The notes: generated by a model not told the origin, from the letters alone. DNA of 64,000 nt from Streptomyces himalayensis subsp. himalayensis (GCF_013778455.1 NZ_JACEHE010000016.1:124001-188000); one strand, 5' to 3'; positions 8,346 to 17,255 are shown, counted from the stretch's first letter. Numbers and translations are program-made.

Positions 8346-8419
8346 GGTCTGAACCTGGGGTGTGATCCTGAGGTCTGATCCTGGGGGTCTGATCCTGAGG
8401 TCTGATCCTGAGGTCTGAT
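8346..8419. repeat. Six tandem 13-base repeats at the mutase gene end
   Basis: The unit ggtctgatcctga recurs about six times with small changes (one copy is 14 bases), directly beyond the stop codon of the minus-strand mutase gene at 8420. On that strand the array begins with the stop itself (ATCTGA followed by ATCAGA units). Confidence 0.8.
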
Positions 8420-10057
8420 TCAGATGCCCGCGGCCGCCGACAGATCCCTCCTGACGGCGCCGAGCAGCTCCGCGGCCGTCGCCCGCGCCGCGCCCAGGTC
8501 GTCCCGGGAACCCACCGGCACGACGACCTCCAGATAGCACTTGAGCTTCGGCTCTGTGCCGCTGGGCCGGACGATGACCCGGGCGCCCTCGAGCGTGTAC
8601 CGCAGCCCGTCCGTCGGCGGCAGCATCTCCGTGCCCTGTGTCAGATCCTCGGTGCGCGTCACCGCCAGCCCGCCGAGCCGCGTCGGCGGCTGCTCCCGCA
8701 GGCGGCGCATGGCCTCCGCGATCATCGACAGGTCCTCGACCCGCACGGACAGCTGGTCGGTCGCGTGCAGCCCGTGCTCGACGGCGAGATCGTCCAGCAG
8801 GTCAAGGAGCGTGCGCCCCTGCTCCTTCACCTCGGACGCCAGCTCGGCGACCAGCAGGGCGGCCGTGATGCCGTCCTTGTCGCGCACGCCCTCCGGGTCG
8901 ACGCAATAGCCGAGCGCCTCCTCGTAGCCGTACCGCAGGCCGTCGACGCGGGCGATCCACTTGAAGCCGGTCAGCGTCTCCTCGTACGGCAGACCGGCCG
9001 CCTCGGCGATCCGGCCGAGCAGGGACGAGGACACGATCGACTCGGCGAAGGTACCGCGTGCGCCGCGCCGTACGAGATGTGCGCCGAGCAGCGCGCCCAC
9101 CTCGTCGCCGCGCAGCATGCGCCACCCGTCGCCGTCGCGCTCGGGCACCGCGACGGCGCAGCGGTCGGCGTCCGGATCGTTGGCGATGACCACGTCGGGC
9201 CGGGCCTCGCGCGCCTTCGCGAAGGCGAGGTCCATGGCTCCCGGCTCCTCCGGATTGGGGAAGGCGACCGTCGGGAAGTCCGGATCGGGCTCGGCCTGCT
9301 CCTCCACGAGCACGGGCTCGGGGAACCCGGCGCGCGTGAAGGCGGCGACCAGGGTTTCCTTGCCGACGCCGTGCATCGCCGTGTAGACGACGCGCGCGGT
9401 CCTCGGCGAACCGGGGGCGGGCACGGCGTCCGTACGGGTGAGATACGCCTCGAGCACGTCGTCCCCGAGCACGTCCCAGCCGCCCTCCGGCCGCGGTACG
9501 TCGTCGAGGCCGCCCACCGCTGCGATCGCGGCGGCGATCTCTCCGTCGGCCGGGGGCACGATCTGCGAACCGTCGCCGAGATAGACCTTGTAGCCGTTGT
9601 CGCGCGGCGGATTGTGGCTGGCCGTGACCTCCACGCCCGCGACGGCGCCGAGGTGCCGGATCGCGAACGCGAGCACCGGCGTGGGCAGCGGCCTGGGCAG
9701 CACGGCGGCGCGCAGCCCGGCGCCCGTCATCACGGCCGCCGTGTCGCGGGCGAAGTCGGCGGACTTGTGGCGGGCGTCGTAGCCGATGACCACGAGGCCG
9801 TCGCCCTGACCCTTCGCCCTGAGGTACGCGGCGAGGCCCGCCGCCGCACGGATGACCACGGAGCGGTTCATACGCATCGGTCCCGCGCCCAGCTCGCCGC
9901 GGAGGCCCGCGGTGCCGAACTGAAGGGTGCCGCTGAAGCGGGCGGCGAGCTCGTCGAGGGCCTTGCCGTCGATGAGCTCGGCGAGCTCCTCACGGGTTTC
10001 CGGGTCCGGGTCCTCGGCGAGCCAGGACTGGGCCCGGGCGATGAGTTCGTCGTGCAC
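8420..10057 (-). CDS. Phospho-sugar mutase (alpha-D-phosphohexomutase family, PGM2-like)
   Basis: 545 residues with the four family signatures: EVTASHNPPRDNGYKVY (active-site phosphoserine loop), ANDPDADRCAVAVP (metal-binding loop), GFKWIARVDGLRYGYEEALGY (sugar-binding loop) and VRPSGTEPKLKCYLE (phosphate-binding loop). The GTG start at 10057 has a ggagagg site 12 bases upstream. Annotated homologues are usually called phosphomannomutase. Because the neighbours are purine nucleoside phosphorylase and deoC, and because members of the PGM2 branch act as phosphopentomutases, conversion of ribose or deoxyribose 1-phosphate to the 5-phosphate is the more likely job; that is inference. Confidence 0.9.
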   Translation of the reverse strand: MHDELIARAQSWLAEDPDPETREELAELIDGKALDELAARFSGTLQFGTAGLRGELGAGPMRMNRSVVIRAAAGLAAYLRAKGQGDGLVVIGYDARHKSADFARDTAAVMTGAGLRAAVLPRPLPTPVLAFAIRHLGAVAGVEVTASHNPPRDNGYKVYLGDGSQIVPPADGEIAAAIAAVGGLDDVPRPEGGWDVLGDDVLEAYLTRTDAVPAPGSPRTARVVYTAMHGVGKETLVAAFTRAGFPEPVLVEEQAEPDPDFPTVAFPNPEEPGAMDLAFAKAREARPDVVIANDPDADRCAVAVPERDGDGWRMLRGDEVGALLGAHLVRRGARGTFAESIVSSSLLGRIAEAAGLPYEETLTGFKWIARVDGLRYGYEEALGYCVDPEGVRDKDGITAALLVAELASEVKEQGRTLLDLLDDLAVEHGLHATDQLSVRVEDLSMIAEAMRRLREQPPTRLGGLAVTRTEDLTQGTEMLPPTDGLRYTLEGARVIVRPSGTEPKLKCYLEVVVPVGSRDDLGAARATAAELLGAVRRDLSAAAGI

Positions 10058-10160
10058 GTTCTCTGTTGCCTCTCCGTGTCGAAACGGGGAACCGTTGTGC
10101 GGGGCGCCGCGGGCGGCGTACGAGGTGCTGGACCACCACAGTCTGAGGGGGCACCCGCCG

Positions 10161-10300
10161 TAGTGGGCTGTGCCCACCGCAGTCCGAGGCGCACCGCCGT
10201 CGTGGGCTGTGCCCACCCTCCCCCATTGCCTCAAGGGCATGGGCGGTGCCCCCACCGCCTGGGGGCACCTCCCAGCGGTAGCTGGGGGAGGAACGCCTGC
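10161..10300. repeat. Intergenic palindromic repeat elements
   Basis: gtgggctgtgcccacc occurs twice (10163 and 10202 regions), followed by gggcatgggcggtgcccccacc and gggggcacctcccagcggtagctgggggag, each able to form hairpins. The last block belongs to a sequence type I know as scattered between genes in Streptomyces chromosomes; a related piece occurs at 40147-40175. Located between the phosphorylase and mutase genes. Confidence 0.55.
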
Positions 10301-10320
10301 CCACAGGACGGCGGCGGCCG

Positions 10321-11142
10321 TCAGATACGCCCCAGCACCTGCGCCAGCAACGCCCCCATACGAGTCGCCGAGTCGCGCCCCGCCTGGAGTACCTCCTCAT
10401 GGTTGAGCGGTTCACCTGTCATGCCCGCCGCCAGGTTGGTGACCAGCGAGATGCCGAGCACCTCGGCGCCCGCCTCGCGTGCCGCGATCGCCTCGAGCAC
10501 GGTGGACATGCCCACAAGGTCCGCGCCGATCGTGCGCGCCATCCGGATCTCGGCCGGCGTCTCGTAGTGGGGCCCGGGGAACTGGGCGTACACGCCCTCC
10601 TCGAGCGTCGGGTCGATCTCCTTGCAGAGCGCCCGCAGCCGCGGCGAGTACAGATCCGTCAGGTCCACGAAGTTCGCGCCGACGATCGGCGACGCGGCCG
10701 TCAGATTGATGTGGTCGCTGATCAGCACCGGCTGCCCGGGCCGCATGCCCTCGCGCAGTCCACCACAGCCGTTCGTCAGCACGATCGTCTTGCAGCCCGC
10801 GGCGACGGCCGTACGCACACCGTGAGCGACGGAGGCGACCCCGCGGCCCTCGTAGAAGTGGGTACGGCCGAGGAAGACGAGTGCCCGCTTCTCGCCGATC
10901 CGGTACGAACGGATCGTGCCGCCGTGCCCCTCGACGGCCGGCGGCGGAAAGCCGGGCAGATCGGTGACGGGCAGCTCGTGCTCGGGATCCCCGAGCGCGT
11001 CGACGGCCGGCGCCCAGCCGGAGCCCATCACAAGGGCGACGTCGTGGTTGTCGGCGCCCGTCAGCGCGCGGAGGCGCGCGGCGGCGGCGTCGGCGGCGGC
11101 GTGCGGGTCGCCCTGGATGTCCGGAGTAACAGAAGCGTTCAC
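10321..11142 (-). CDS. punA: Purine nucleoside phosphorylase
   Basis: 273 residues. Trimeric PNP (PNP/MTAP family) motifs: ALVMGSGWAP, FLGRTHFYEGRG, IVLTNGCGGLREG, QFPGPHYETPAEIR, GADLVGMSTVLEAIAAR and LVTNLAAGM. It splits purine (deoxy)ribonucleosides with phosphate into base and (deoxy)ribose 1-phosphate in the cytosol, supplying the mutase and deoC. The GTG start at 11142 is preceded by a TACGCT -10 box at 6 bases, i.e. leaderless. The palindrome CTACGCGCGTAG overlaps the expected -35 position, so it should be co-regulated with deoC. Confidence 0.93.
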   Translation of the reverse strand: MNASVTPDIQGDPHAAADAAAARLRALTGADNHDVALVMGSGWAPAVDALGDPEHELPVTDLPGFPPPAVEGHGGTIRSYRIGEKRALVFLGRTHFYEGRGVASVAHGVRTAVAAGCKTIVLTNGCGGLREGMRPGQPVLISDHINLTAASPIVGANFVDLTDLYSPRLRALCKEIDPTLEEGVYAQFPGPHYETPAEIRMARTIGADLVGMSTVLEAIAAREAGAEVLGISLVTNLAAGMTGEPLNHEEVLQAGRDSATRMGALLAQVLGRI

Positions 11143-11148
11143 GCGATG

Positions 11149-11178
11149 AGCGTAGCCCGTTGAGCCCTACGCGCGTAG
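11149..11178 (-). promoter_or_regulatory. punA promoter with CTACGCGCGTAG operator
   Basis: Minus-strand TACGCT (11154-11149) is 6 bases from the GTG start. The 12-base perfect palindrome CTACGCGCGTAG at 11167-11178 covers the position of the -35 element. Identical to the palindrome at deoC. Confidence 0.65.
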
Positions 11179-11317
11179 ATGCGCGTGCCAAGGAACTGCG
11201 ATCGTTGCCGTGTCGTTTCCAACGGGCAGGTGACGGGGGATGTCGGCGACGTGCGCTCCACCGGGCCGAGCTCCACCGGAGCCGGCCGATATCGACGCGT
11301 CAACCGACCCGACGGGC

Positions 11318-11755
11318 TCAGCAGGGCCTCTTACGAAGCCCCATGACGTAGTCGTGGGGCGCCCCGGCCGACTCCGCCGCGTCCGCGATCTCCCCGAGAT
11401 AGCGCGCGGACGGCAGCCCGCCCTCGTATCCGTTGAGGACGTACACCCAGGCGGGTTCCTCGCCGTCCAGCGTGTGCACCCGCACCCGCATACGCCGGTA
11501 TATGTCGAGCCCCACGCCCTCCCACCGGTCCATGGAGTCCTCGTCCATCGGCGCGATGTCGTACAGCGCGACGAAGACCTGCGAACGCGGTGCCTCGACG
11601 ATGGTCGCGAGTGCGCCCTCCCAGCCCAGGTGCTCCCCGCCGAAGGTCAGTCGCCAGCCGTTGAGCCAGCCGGTGGCCCGCAGCGGCGAATGCGGGGCGC
11701 GGCGGGTCATGAGCCGCGCGTCGAGGTTGCCGGCGTAGGCGGCGTAGAGCGACAT
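11318..11755 (-). CDS. Gamma-glutamylcyclotransferase-like (AIG2/GGCT fold) protein
   Basis: 145 residues from ATG 11755. The N-terminus SLYAAYAGNLDARLM matches the YGSNL-type substrate-binding loop of the GGCT-like fold (YAGNLD here), and the acidic general base is expected near YDIAPMDEDSMDRWEGVGL. A typical C-terminal GYEGGLPSARYLGEI block follows. It may act on gamma-glutamyl peptides or amines; substrate not determined. The longer frame from 11782 was rejected because a TACTCT -10 element sits 6 bases before ATG 11755. Confidence 0.8.
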   Translation of the reverse strand: MSLYAAYAGNLDARLMTRRAPHSPLRATGWLNGWRLTFGGEHLGWEGALATIVEAPRSQVFVALYDIAPMDEDSMDRWEGVGLDIYRRMRVRVHTLDGEEPAWVYVLNGYEGGLPSARYLGEIADAAESAGAPHDYVMGLRKRPC

Positions 11756-11761
11756 GGTCTG

Positions 11762-11767
11762 AGAGTA
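11762..11767 (-). promoter_or_regulatory. Leaderless-type -10 element of the GGCT-like gene
   Basis: Minus-strand TACTCT followed by CAGACC and the ATG; spacing 6 bases. Confidence 0.4.
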
Positions 11768-11869
11768 CGGCAGCGGGCACATTGCGCCCCGTGATGGACG
11801 TCATGCCCCATAAACCCCCACGTGGCACACAAAGACGGCCCCCGGGGCGAGGTCGCCCACACGGTGCGG

Positions 11870-11875
11870 GACAAT
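11870..11875 (+). promoter_or_regulatory. Leaderless-type -10 element of the lpdA-like gene
   Basis: GACAAT is followed by 7 bases and GTG 11883, which supports that GTG over the ATG at 11874 lying inside the -10/start interval. Confidence 0.45.
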
Positions 11876-11882
11876 GGAGTAC

Positions 11883-13322
11883 GTGACTCGGATCGTGATC
11901 ATCGGTGGCGGACCCGGCGGATACGAGGCGGCCCTGGTGGCCGCCCAGCTCGGCGCGGAGGTGACCGTCGTCGACTGCGACGGCCTGGGCGGTGCGTCGG
12001 TGCTGACCGACTGCGTACCGTCCAAGACGTTGATCGCCACGGCCGAGGTCATGACGACCTTCGACTCCTCGTACGAGGAGCTGGGCATCATCGTCGCCGA
12101 CGACACGCCCCACATCGACACCCCCGCGCGCGTGGTGGGCGTCGACCTCGGCAAGGTCAACCGGCGTGTGAAGCGGCTCGCCCTCGCCCAGTCGCACGAC
12201 ATCACGGCGTCCGTCACGCGTGCGGGCGCGCGCGTGCTGCGCGGCCGCGGCCGCCTGGACGGCGGGCAGTCGATCGACGGCTCCCGCAAGGTGATCGTGC
12301 GCGCCGCCGACGGCACGGAGGAGACGCTCATCGCCGACGCCGTGCTGATAGCCACGGGCGGCCACCCGCGCGAGCTGCCCGACGCCCAGCCCGACGGCGA
12401 GCGGATCCTGAACTGGACGCAGGTCTACGACCTGGAGGAGCTCCCGGAGGAGCTCATCGTGGTCGGCTCGGGTGTCACGGGCGCCGAGTTCGCCGGTGCC
12501 TACCAGGCCCTCGGCTCCCGCGTCACGCTCGTCTCCAGCCGCGACCGCGTGCTGCCGGGCGAGGACCCGGATGCGGCGGCCGTCCTGGAGGACGTGTTCC
12601 GGCGCCGTGGCATGAACGTCATGTCGCGCTCGCGCGCCCAGTCCGCCAAGCGCGTGGGCGACCGCGTCGAGGTGACGCTCTCCGACGGACGCGTCATCAC
12701 CGGTAGTCACTGCCTGATGGCGGTCGGCGCGATCCCCAACACCTCCGGCATGGGCCTCGAGGAGGCCGGGATCAAGCTCAAGGAGTCGGGCCACATCTGG
12801 ACCGACAGGGTCTCGCGCACCAGCGCCCCCGGCGTGTACGCGGCGGGTGACGTGACGGGCATCTTCGCGCTCGCCTCGGTCGCCGCCATGCAGGGCCGTA
12901 TCGCGATGTACCACTTCCTGGGCGACGCCGTCGCGCCGCTCAACCTCAAGACGGTCTCGGCGAACGTCTTCACCGACCCCGAGATCGCGACCGTCGGCTA
13001 CTCGCAGGCCGACGTCGACGCCGGGAAGATCGACGCCCGCGTCGTCAAGCTGCCGCTACTGCGCAACCCGCGCGCGAAGATGCAGGGCATCCGCGACGGC
13101 TTCGTCAAGATCTTCTGCCGCCCGGGTACGGGCATCGTGGTCGGCGGTGTGGTCGTATCGCCGCGGGCCTCGGAACTGATCCACCCCATCTCGATCGCCG
13201 TCGACAACAATCTGACGGTCGAGCAGATCGCGAACGCCTTCACGGTGTACCCGTCCCTGTCCGGCTCGATCGCCGAGGTAGCACGGCAGCTGCACACCCG
13301 GAAGGCCACGGGCGAGGCCTGA
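11883..13322 (+). CDS. lpdA: NAD(P)H-quinone dehydrogenase of the LpdA type (flavoprotein)
   Basis: 479 residues of the pyridine nucleotide-disulfide oxidoreductase family. FAD-binding VIIGGGPGGYEAAL at the start, a second dinucleotide fold with VVGSGVTGAEFAGAY, the FAD-contact YAAGDVTGIF and a C-terminal dimerisation domain. The redox segment reads GGASVLTDCVPSKT: only one of the two cysteines of the CxxxxC disulfide is present. That is the hallmark of the Mycobacterium tuberculosis LpdA (Rv3303c) type, which reduces quinones instead of lipoamide. Start chosen from the -10/7-base spacing; ATG 11874 would add three residues. Monocistronic, convergent with nothing downstream for 275 bases. Confidence 0.88.
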   Translation: MTRIVIIGGGPGGYEAALVAAQLGAEVTVVDCDGLGGASVLTDCVPSKTLIATAEVMTTFDSSYEELGIIVADDTPHIDTPARVVGVDLGKVNRRVKRLALAQSHDITASVTRAGARVLRGRGRLDGGQSIDGSRKVIVRAADGTEETLIADAVLIATGGHPRELPDAQPDGERILNWTQVYDLEELPEELIVVGSGVTGAEFAGAYQALGSRVTLVSSRDRVLPGEDPDAAAVLEDVFRRRGMNVMSRSRAQSAKRVGDRVEVTLSDGRVITGSHCLMAVGAIPNTSGMGLEEAGIKLKESGHIWTDRVSRTSAPGVYAAGDVTGIFALASVAAMQGRIAMYHFLGDAVAPLNLKTVSANVFTDPEIATVGYSQADVDAGKIDARVVKLPLLRNPRAKMQGIRDGFVKIFCRPGTGIVVGGVVVSPRASELIHPISIAVDNNLTVEQIANAFTVYPSLSGSIAEVARQLHTRKATGEA

Positions 13323-13584
13323 CGGCGAGACGCGGGCCACTCCCCGTACGGCGGCCGCGCCCCCAACTGCGTGTCGGGCGCGGCCGACTGCTGCTTCATC
13401 GGCATCGATTGCCGTCGATCGAGTGCGCCCGACTGACGCCGATCGACCGTGTCTGACCGCCGTCGACTGAGCCTGCCTGATACGGGCACCTAGCGGCAAC
13501 CGGCCGTATACCACCTTCCATCCCGTCGTGCGAACAACTTCTGTTATTCGGCGCAAACTGCTGAAAGCAGACGGTCGTTGGGGT

Positions 13585-13590
13585 TACTGT
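13585..13590 (+). promoter_or_regulatory. Leaderless-type -10 element of the DeoR-family gene
   Basis: TACTGT, then 7 bases, then GTG 13598; TGAAAG lies 17 bases further upstream as a possible -35. Confidence 0.5.
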
Positions 13591-13597
13591 CAGTTTC

Positions 13598-14566
13598 GTG
13601 TTCGCTGCAGAACGTCGCCAATTGATCCTCGAAATGGTGCGGGCCAACGGGGCGGTTTCCCTCCGTGAGCTCGCCCGCGTCGTCCAGACCTCCGAAGTGA
13701 CCGTACGGCGGGACGTGCGCGCACTGGAGGCAGAAGGACTCCTCGACCGCCGACATGGCGGTGCGGTATTGCCGGGCGGGTTCACGCGAGAGTCCGGCTT
13801 TCCGCAGAAATCACATCTCGCGACCGCCGAGAAGACGGCCATCGCCGACCTCGCCGCGAGCTTCGTCGAAGAGGGCGAGGCCATCGTCGTCGGCGCGGGC
13901 ACGACCACGCAGGAGCTGGCCCGCCGGCTCGCGCGCGTGCCCGGCCTGACCGTCGTCACCAACTCACTCCTGGTGGCGCAGGCCCTGGCGCACGCCAACC
14001 GCGTCGAGGTGGTGATGACCGGGGGCACCCTGCGCGGCTCCAACTACGCCCTCGTGGGGTCCGGTGCCGAGCAGTCCCTCCACGGGCTGCGTGTCTCGCG
14101 CGCCTTCCTCTCGGGCAGCGGGCTCACCGCCGAACGGGGCCTGTCGACCTCCAACATGCTGTCGGCCAGCGTCGACCGTGCCCTTGTGCAGGCCGCGGCG
14201 GAGGTCGTCGTGCTCGCCGACCACACCAAGCTCGGCACCGACACGATGTTCCAGACGGTGCCCACGGATGTGATCACCCGTCTGGTCACGGACGAGCCGC
14301 CCGCGCACGACGACCGCGCGGCCACGGAGCTGCAGGCCCTGGCCGACCAGGGAGTGCAGATCGCGGTGGCAGGCTCGTCACAGGGGGCCGACGCCGTTCC
14401 GGCGGCTCGGCAACCCCGCCCGCTGCCCGGTCCGCGCCGCGGCCAGCACCAGCTCCCGGGCGCCGGCCCGGGTGCGGCCTTCCGCGGCGCGAGCGCCCTC
14501 GGCGGCGAGCAGGCGGCGGCCGGGGCCGGGGATCGGGCCCGGGTGGCGGATCTCCGGCGGCGGTAG
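13598..14566 (+). CDS. DeoR-family transcriptional regulator
   Basis: 322 residues. N-terminal winged helix (ERRQLILEMVRANGAVSL, then TSEVTVRRDVRALEAEGLLDR, the classic DeoR recognition helix and RRHGGAV wing). The effector-binding DeoR C-domain follows at about 75-245 (VGAGTTTQELARRL, TVVTNSLLVAQAL, VVMTGGTLRGSNYALVG, KLGTDTMFQ). The last 65 residues are Pro/Arg/Gly-rich and unlike the family core. It lies near the deoC/punA genes in the core chromosome and could be the regulator that binds CTACGCGCGTAG, but nothing here proves it. The effector is likely a sugar phosphate. Confidence 0.9.
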   Translation: MFAAERRQLILEMVRANGAVSLRELARVVQTSEVTVRRDVRALEAEGLLDRRHGGAVLPGGFTRESGFPQKSHLATAEKTAIADLAASFVEEGEAIVVGAGTTTQELARRLARVPGLTVVTNSLLVAQALAHANRVEVVMTGGTLRGSNYALVGSGAEQSLHGLRVSRAFLSGSGLTAERGLSTSNMLSASVDRALVQAAAEVVVLADHTKLGTDTMFQTVPTDVITRLVTDEPPAHDDRAATELQALADQGVQIAVAGSSQGADAVPAARQPRPLPGPRRGQHQLPGAGPGAAFRGASALGGEQAAAGAGDRARVADLRRR

Positions 14567-14666
14567 CCGGATCGGCAGGTGGGGCGGCAGTCCCACGTCG
14601 GTGTCCCCTGTGTCCGTATGCGGTGCGGATACGGGTGAGACGCATACGCCAATGACTACCGAGTGA

Positions 14667-15293
14667 CTAACGCTCGGCGGAGACCTGGGCGGGCTTCAGG
14701 CCTCGTAGGGTCAGATTCAGCAAGCGGTCCGCGAGTTGGGGATCGTCGGGGGTCTCCTCCGCCGCCAGGGCAATCGCGTTCGTCAGTTGGAGCAGGTCGG
14801 CGATCGACACGTCGCGGCGTACGTCGCCTGCCTCCTGGGCGCGTGCGAGCAAGGCGCTGCCGGCCTCGCGCAGGGGTCGGCTGCAGCGGGCGAGGGCCGA
14901 AGTCTCGTCGCGGGAGGCCGACATCAGCGCCCGCGACACTCCGCGGTACTCGCTGGCGTGAGTGATGACCGCACGGAGCCATGTCACGAGCGCGGAGCAC
15001 GGCTGCGGATCGTCGAGCAGTGCGCGCGAGTGCGCCAGCAGGTCGGTGAGCGCGTCCTCGAAGACCGCGCTCACCAGAGTGTGCCGGTTGGGGAAGTGCC
15101 GGTACAGCGTGCCGATGCCGAGCTCCGCGCGGCGCGCGATGTCCTCCAGCGGTGCGTCGGTGCCGTGTTCGGCGAACACCGTCCTGGCCTCGGTCAGCAG
15201 GCGCTCGTAGTTGCGGCGCGCGTCCGCCCGGAGAGGGCGCGGGGGAGCCGTCGTCCCCGGCCCCTGAGGCCTCGCGCCCGCCATGGCATCCAC
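14667..15293 (-). CDS. TetR-family transcriptional regulator
   Basis: 209 residues from GTG 15293 (gagagagg upstream); ATG 15284 is an alternative start. The TetR DNA-binding domain is clear: ADARRNYERLLTEARTVFAEHG, then PLEDIARRAELGIGTLYRHFPNRHTLV. The C-terminal ligand domain is alpha-helical with no recognisable specificity. It lies on the same strand downstream of accA2, separated by a strong hairpin, so it is probably transcribed separately. Target genes not evident. Confidence 0.88.
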   Translation of the reverse strand: MDAMAGARPQGPGTTAPPRPLRADARRNYERLLTEARTVFAEHGTDAPLEDIARRAELGIGTLYRHFPNRHTLVSAVFEDALTDLLAHSRALLDDPQPCSALVTWLRAVITHASEYRGVSRALMSASRDETSALARCSRPLREAGSALLARAQEAGDVRRDVSIADLLQLTNAIALAAEETPDDPQLADRLLNLTLRGLKPAQVSAER

Positions 15294-15387
15294 CCGCCCT
15301 CTCTCGCTGCGTCGACCCGCCCCAACCAGCATGCCACCGGGCACTGTGCCCCAGGAAAACCGCCCCTGTTCGCTGCCGGGAAAAGGG

Positions 15388-15424
15388 CCGGGCCCGCCGA
15401 ACGGTTCGCGTTCGGCGGGCCCGG
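15388..15424 (-). terminator. accA2 terminator hairpin
   Basis: CCGGGCCCGCCGAAC at 15388-15402 pairs perfectly with 15410-15424 (15 bp, 7-base loop), 60 bases beyond the accA2 stop. Confidence 0.8.
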
Positions 15425-15474
15425 AGGCGTACGGATGCCGGCGTACGGATTCCGGCGTATTCCGGCGTACTGAT
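15425..15474. repeat. Tandem ~14-base repeats just beyond accA2
   Basis: ggcgtacggatgcc, ggcgtacggattcc, ggcgtattcc and ggcgtactgatg follow each other between the accA2 stop (15483) and its terminator. Confidence 0.65.
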
Positions 15475-15482
15475 GCGGGACG

Positions 15483-17255
15483 TCAGTCCTTGATCTCGCA
15501 GATGACGGCGCCGGAGGTGATGGACGCGCCGACCTCGGCGGCCAGGCCCTTGATGGTGCCGGTGCGGTGGGCGTTGAGAGGCTGCTCCATCTTCATGGCC
15601 TCGAGGACGACGACCAGGTCGCCTTCCTTGACCTCCTGGCCCTCCTCGACCGCCACCTTCACGATCGTGCCCTGCATCGGCGACGCGAGCGTGTCACCGG
15701 AGGCGACCGGGCCGGACTTCTTCGCCGCGCGCCGCTTCGGCTTCGCGCCGGCCGCGAGGCCCGTACGGGCCAGGGACATGCCGAGCGAGGCGGGCAGGGA
15801 GACCTCGAGCCGCTTGCCGCCGACCTCGACGACGACGGTCTCGCGGCCCGACTCGTCCTCGGCGTCCGCGTCGGCGGGGGCCGCGAAGGGCTTGATCTCG
15901 TTGACGAACTCGGTCTCGATCCAGCGGGTGTGGATCGTGAACGGGTCGGTGGAGCCGGTCAGTTCGGGCGCGAACGCCGGGTCGGTGACCACCGCGCGGT
16001 GGAACGGGATGGCGGTGGCCATGCCCTCGACCTGGAACTCGGCCAGCGCGCGGGCGGCGCGCTGCAGCGCCTGCTGCCGGGTGGCGCCGGTGACGATCAG
16101 CTTGGCGAGGAGCGAGTCCCACGCCGGGCCGATGACCGAGCCGGACTCCACGCCCGCGTCCAGGCGGACACCGGGGCCGGTGGGCGGCGTGAAGGTGGTG
16201 ACGGTGCCGGGCGCGGGCAGGAAGTTGCGGCCCGGGTCCTCGCCGTTGATGCGGAACTCGAACGAGTGACCGCGCACCGCCGGGTCGTCGTAGCCGAGCT
16301 TCTCGCCGTCGGCGATACGGAACTGCTCGCGGACCAGGTCGATTCCGGTGACCTCCTCGGTGACCGGGTGCTCGACCTGGAGGCGGGTGTTGACCTCCAG
16401 GAAGGAGATCGTGCCGTCGTTGCCGACGAGGAACTCGACGGTGCCGGCGCCGACGTAGCCGGCCTCCTTGAGGATGGCCTTGGAGGCGGAGTACAGCTGC
16501 CGGTTCTGGTCCTCGCTCAGGAACGGCGCGGGGGCCTCCTCGACGAGCTTCTGGTGGCGGCGCTGCAGGGAGCAGTCACGCGTGGAGACCACGACCACGT
16601 TGCCGTGCTGGTCGGCCAGGCACTGGGTCTCGACGTGGCGCGGCTTGTCCAGGTAGCGCTCGACGAAGCACTCGCCGCGGCCGAAGGCGGCCACCGCCTC
16701 GCGGACGGCCGAGTCGTACAGCTCGGGGACTTCCTCGAGGGTGCGGGCGACCTTCAGGCCGCGCCCGCCGCCGCCGAAGGCGGCCTTGATCGCGATGGGC
16801 AGGCCGTGCTCCTCGGCGAAGGCGACGACCTCGTCCGCCCCGGAGACCGGGTCGGGGGTGCCGGCGACCAGCGGGGCGCCGGCGCGCTGGGCGATGTGCC
16901 GGGCGGCGACCTTGTCACCCAGGTCGCGGATGGCCCCCGGCGGCGGGCCGATCCAGATCAGGCCCGCGTCCAGGACCGCCTGGGCGAACTCGGCGTTCTC
17001 GGAGAGGAAGCCGTAGCCCGGGTGGATCGCGTCCGCGCCGGAGTCCTTTGCTGCCTGCAGCACCTTGGCGATGTCCAGATAACTGGACGCCGGGGTGTCA
17101 CCGCCCAGAGCGAACGCTTCATCGGCCGCACGGACATGTACCGCATCCCGGTCCGGATCCGCGTATACGGCCACACTCGCGATCCCCGCATCCCGGCACG
17201 CCCGGGCAACGCGGACAGCGATTTCGCCACGGTTGGCGATGAGCACCTTGCGCAC
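15483..17255 (-). CDS. accA2: Acyl-CoA carboxylase alpha subunit (biotin carboxylase plus biotin carrier)
   Basis: 590 residues, the length of Streptomyces AccA2. The N-terminal biotin carboxylase (VRKVLIANRGEIAVRVAR, AAFGGGGRGLKVAR ATP-grasp loop, ECFVERYLDKPRHVE, EVNTRLQVEHPVTEE) covers about 1-450. A linker follows, and the C-terminal biotinyl domain carries EAMKMEQ with the biotin lysine near residue 555. It makes carboxybiotin for the pccB-encoded carboxyltransferase, forming methylmalonyl- or malonyl-CoA. GTG 17255 is preceded by aaggagg. The biotin ligase gene is 4 kb away in the same cluster. Confidence 0.95.
   Translation of the reverse strand: MRKVLIANRGEIAVRVARACRDAGIASVAVYADPDRDAVHVRAADEAFALGGDTPASSYLDIAKVLQAAKDSGADAIHPGYGFLSENAEFAQAVLDAGLIWIGPPPGAIRDLGDKVAARHIAQRAGAPLVAGTPDPVSGADEVVAFAEEHGLPIAIKAAFGGGGRGLKVARTLEEVPELYDSAVREAVAAFGRGECFVERYLDKPRHVETQCLADQHGNVVVVSTRDCSLQRRHQKLVEEAPAPFLSEDQNRQLYSASKAILKEAGYVGAGTVEFLVGNDGTISFLEVNTRLQVEHPVTEEVTGIDLVREQFRIADGEKLGYDDPAVRGHSFEFRINGEDPGRNFLPAPGTVTTFTPPTGPGVRLDAGVESGSVIGPAWDSLLAKLIVTGATRQQALQRAARALAEFQVEGMATAIPFHRAVVTDPAFAPELTGSTDPFTIHTRWIETEFVNEIKPFAAPADADAEDESGRETVVVEVGGKRLEVSLPASLGMSLARTGLAAGAKPKRRAAKKSGPVASGDTLASPMQGTIVKVAVEEGQEVKEGDLVVVLEAMKMEQPLNAHRTGTIKGLAAEVGASITSGAVICEIKD

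Noticed and set aside
11331..12914. 527-residue minus-strand frame over lpdA
   Set aside because: Antisense to the well-supported flavoprotein.
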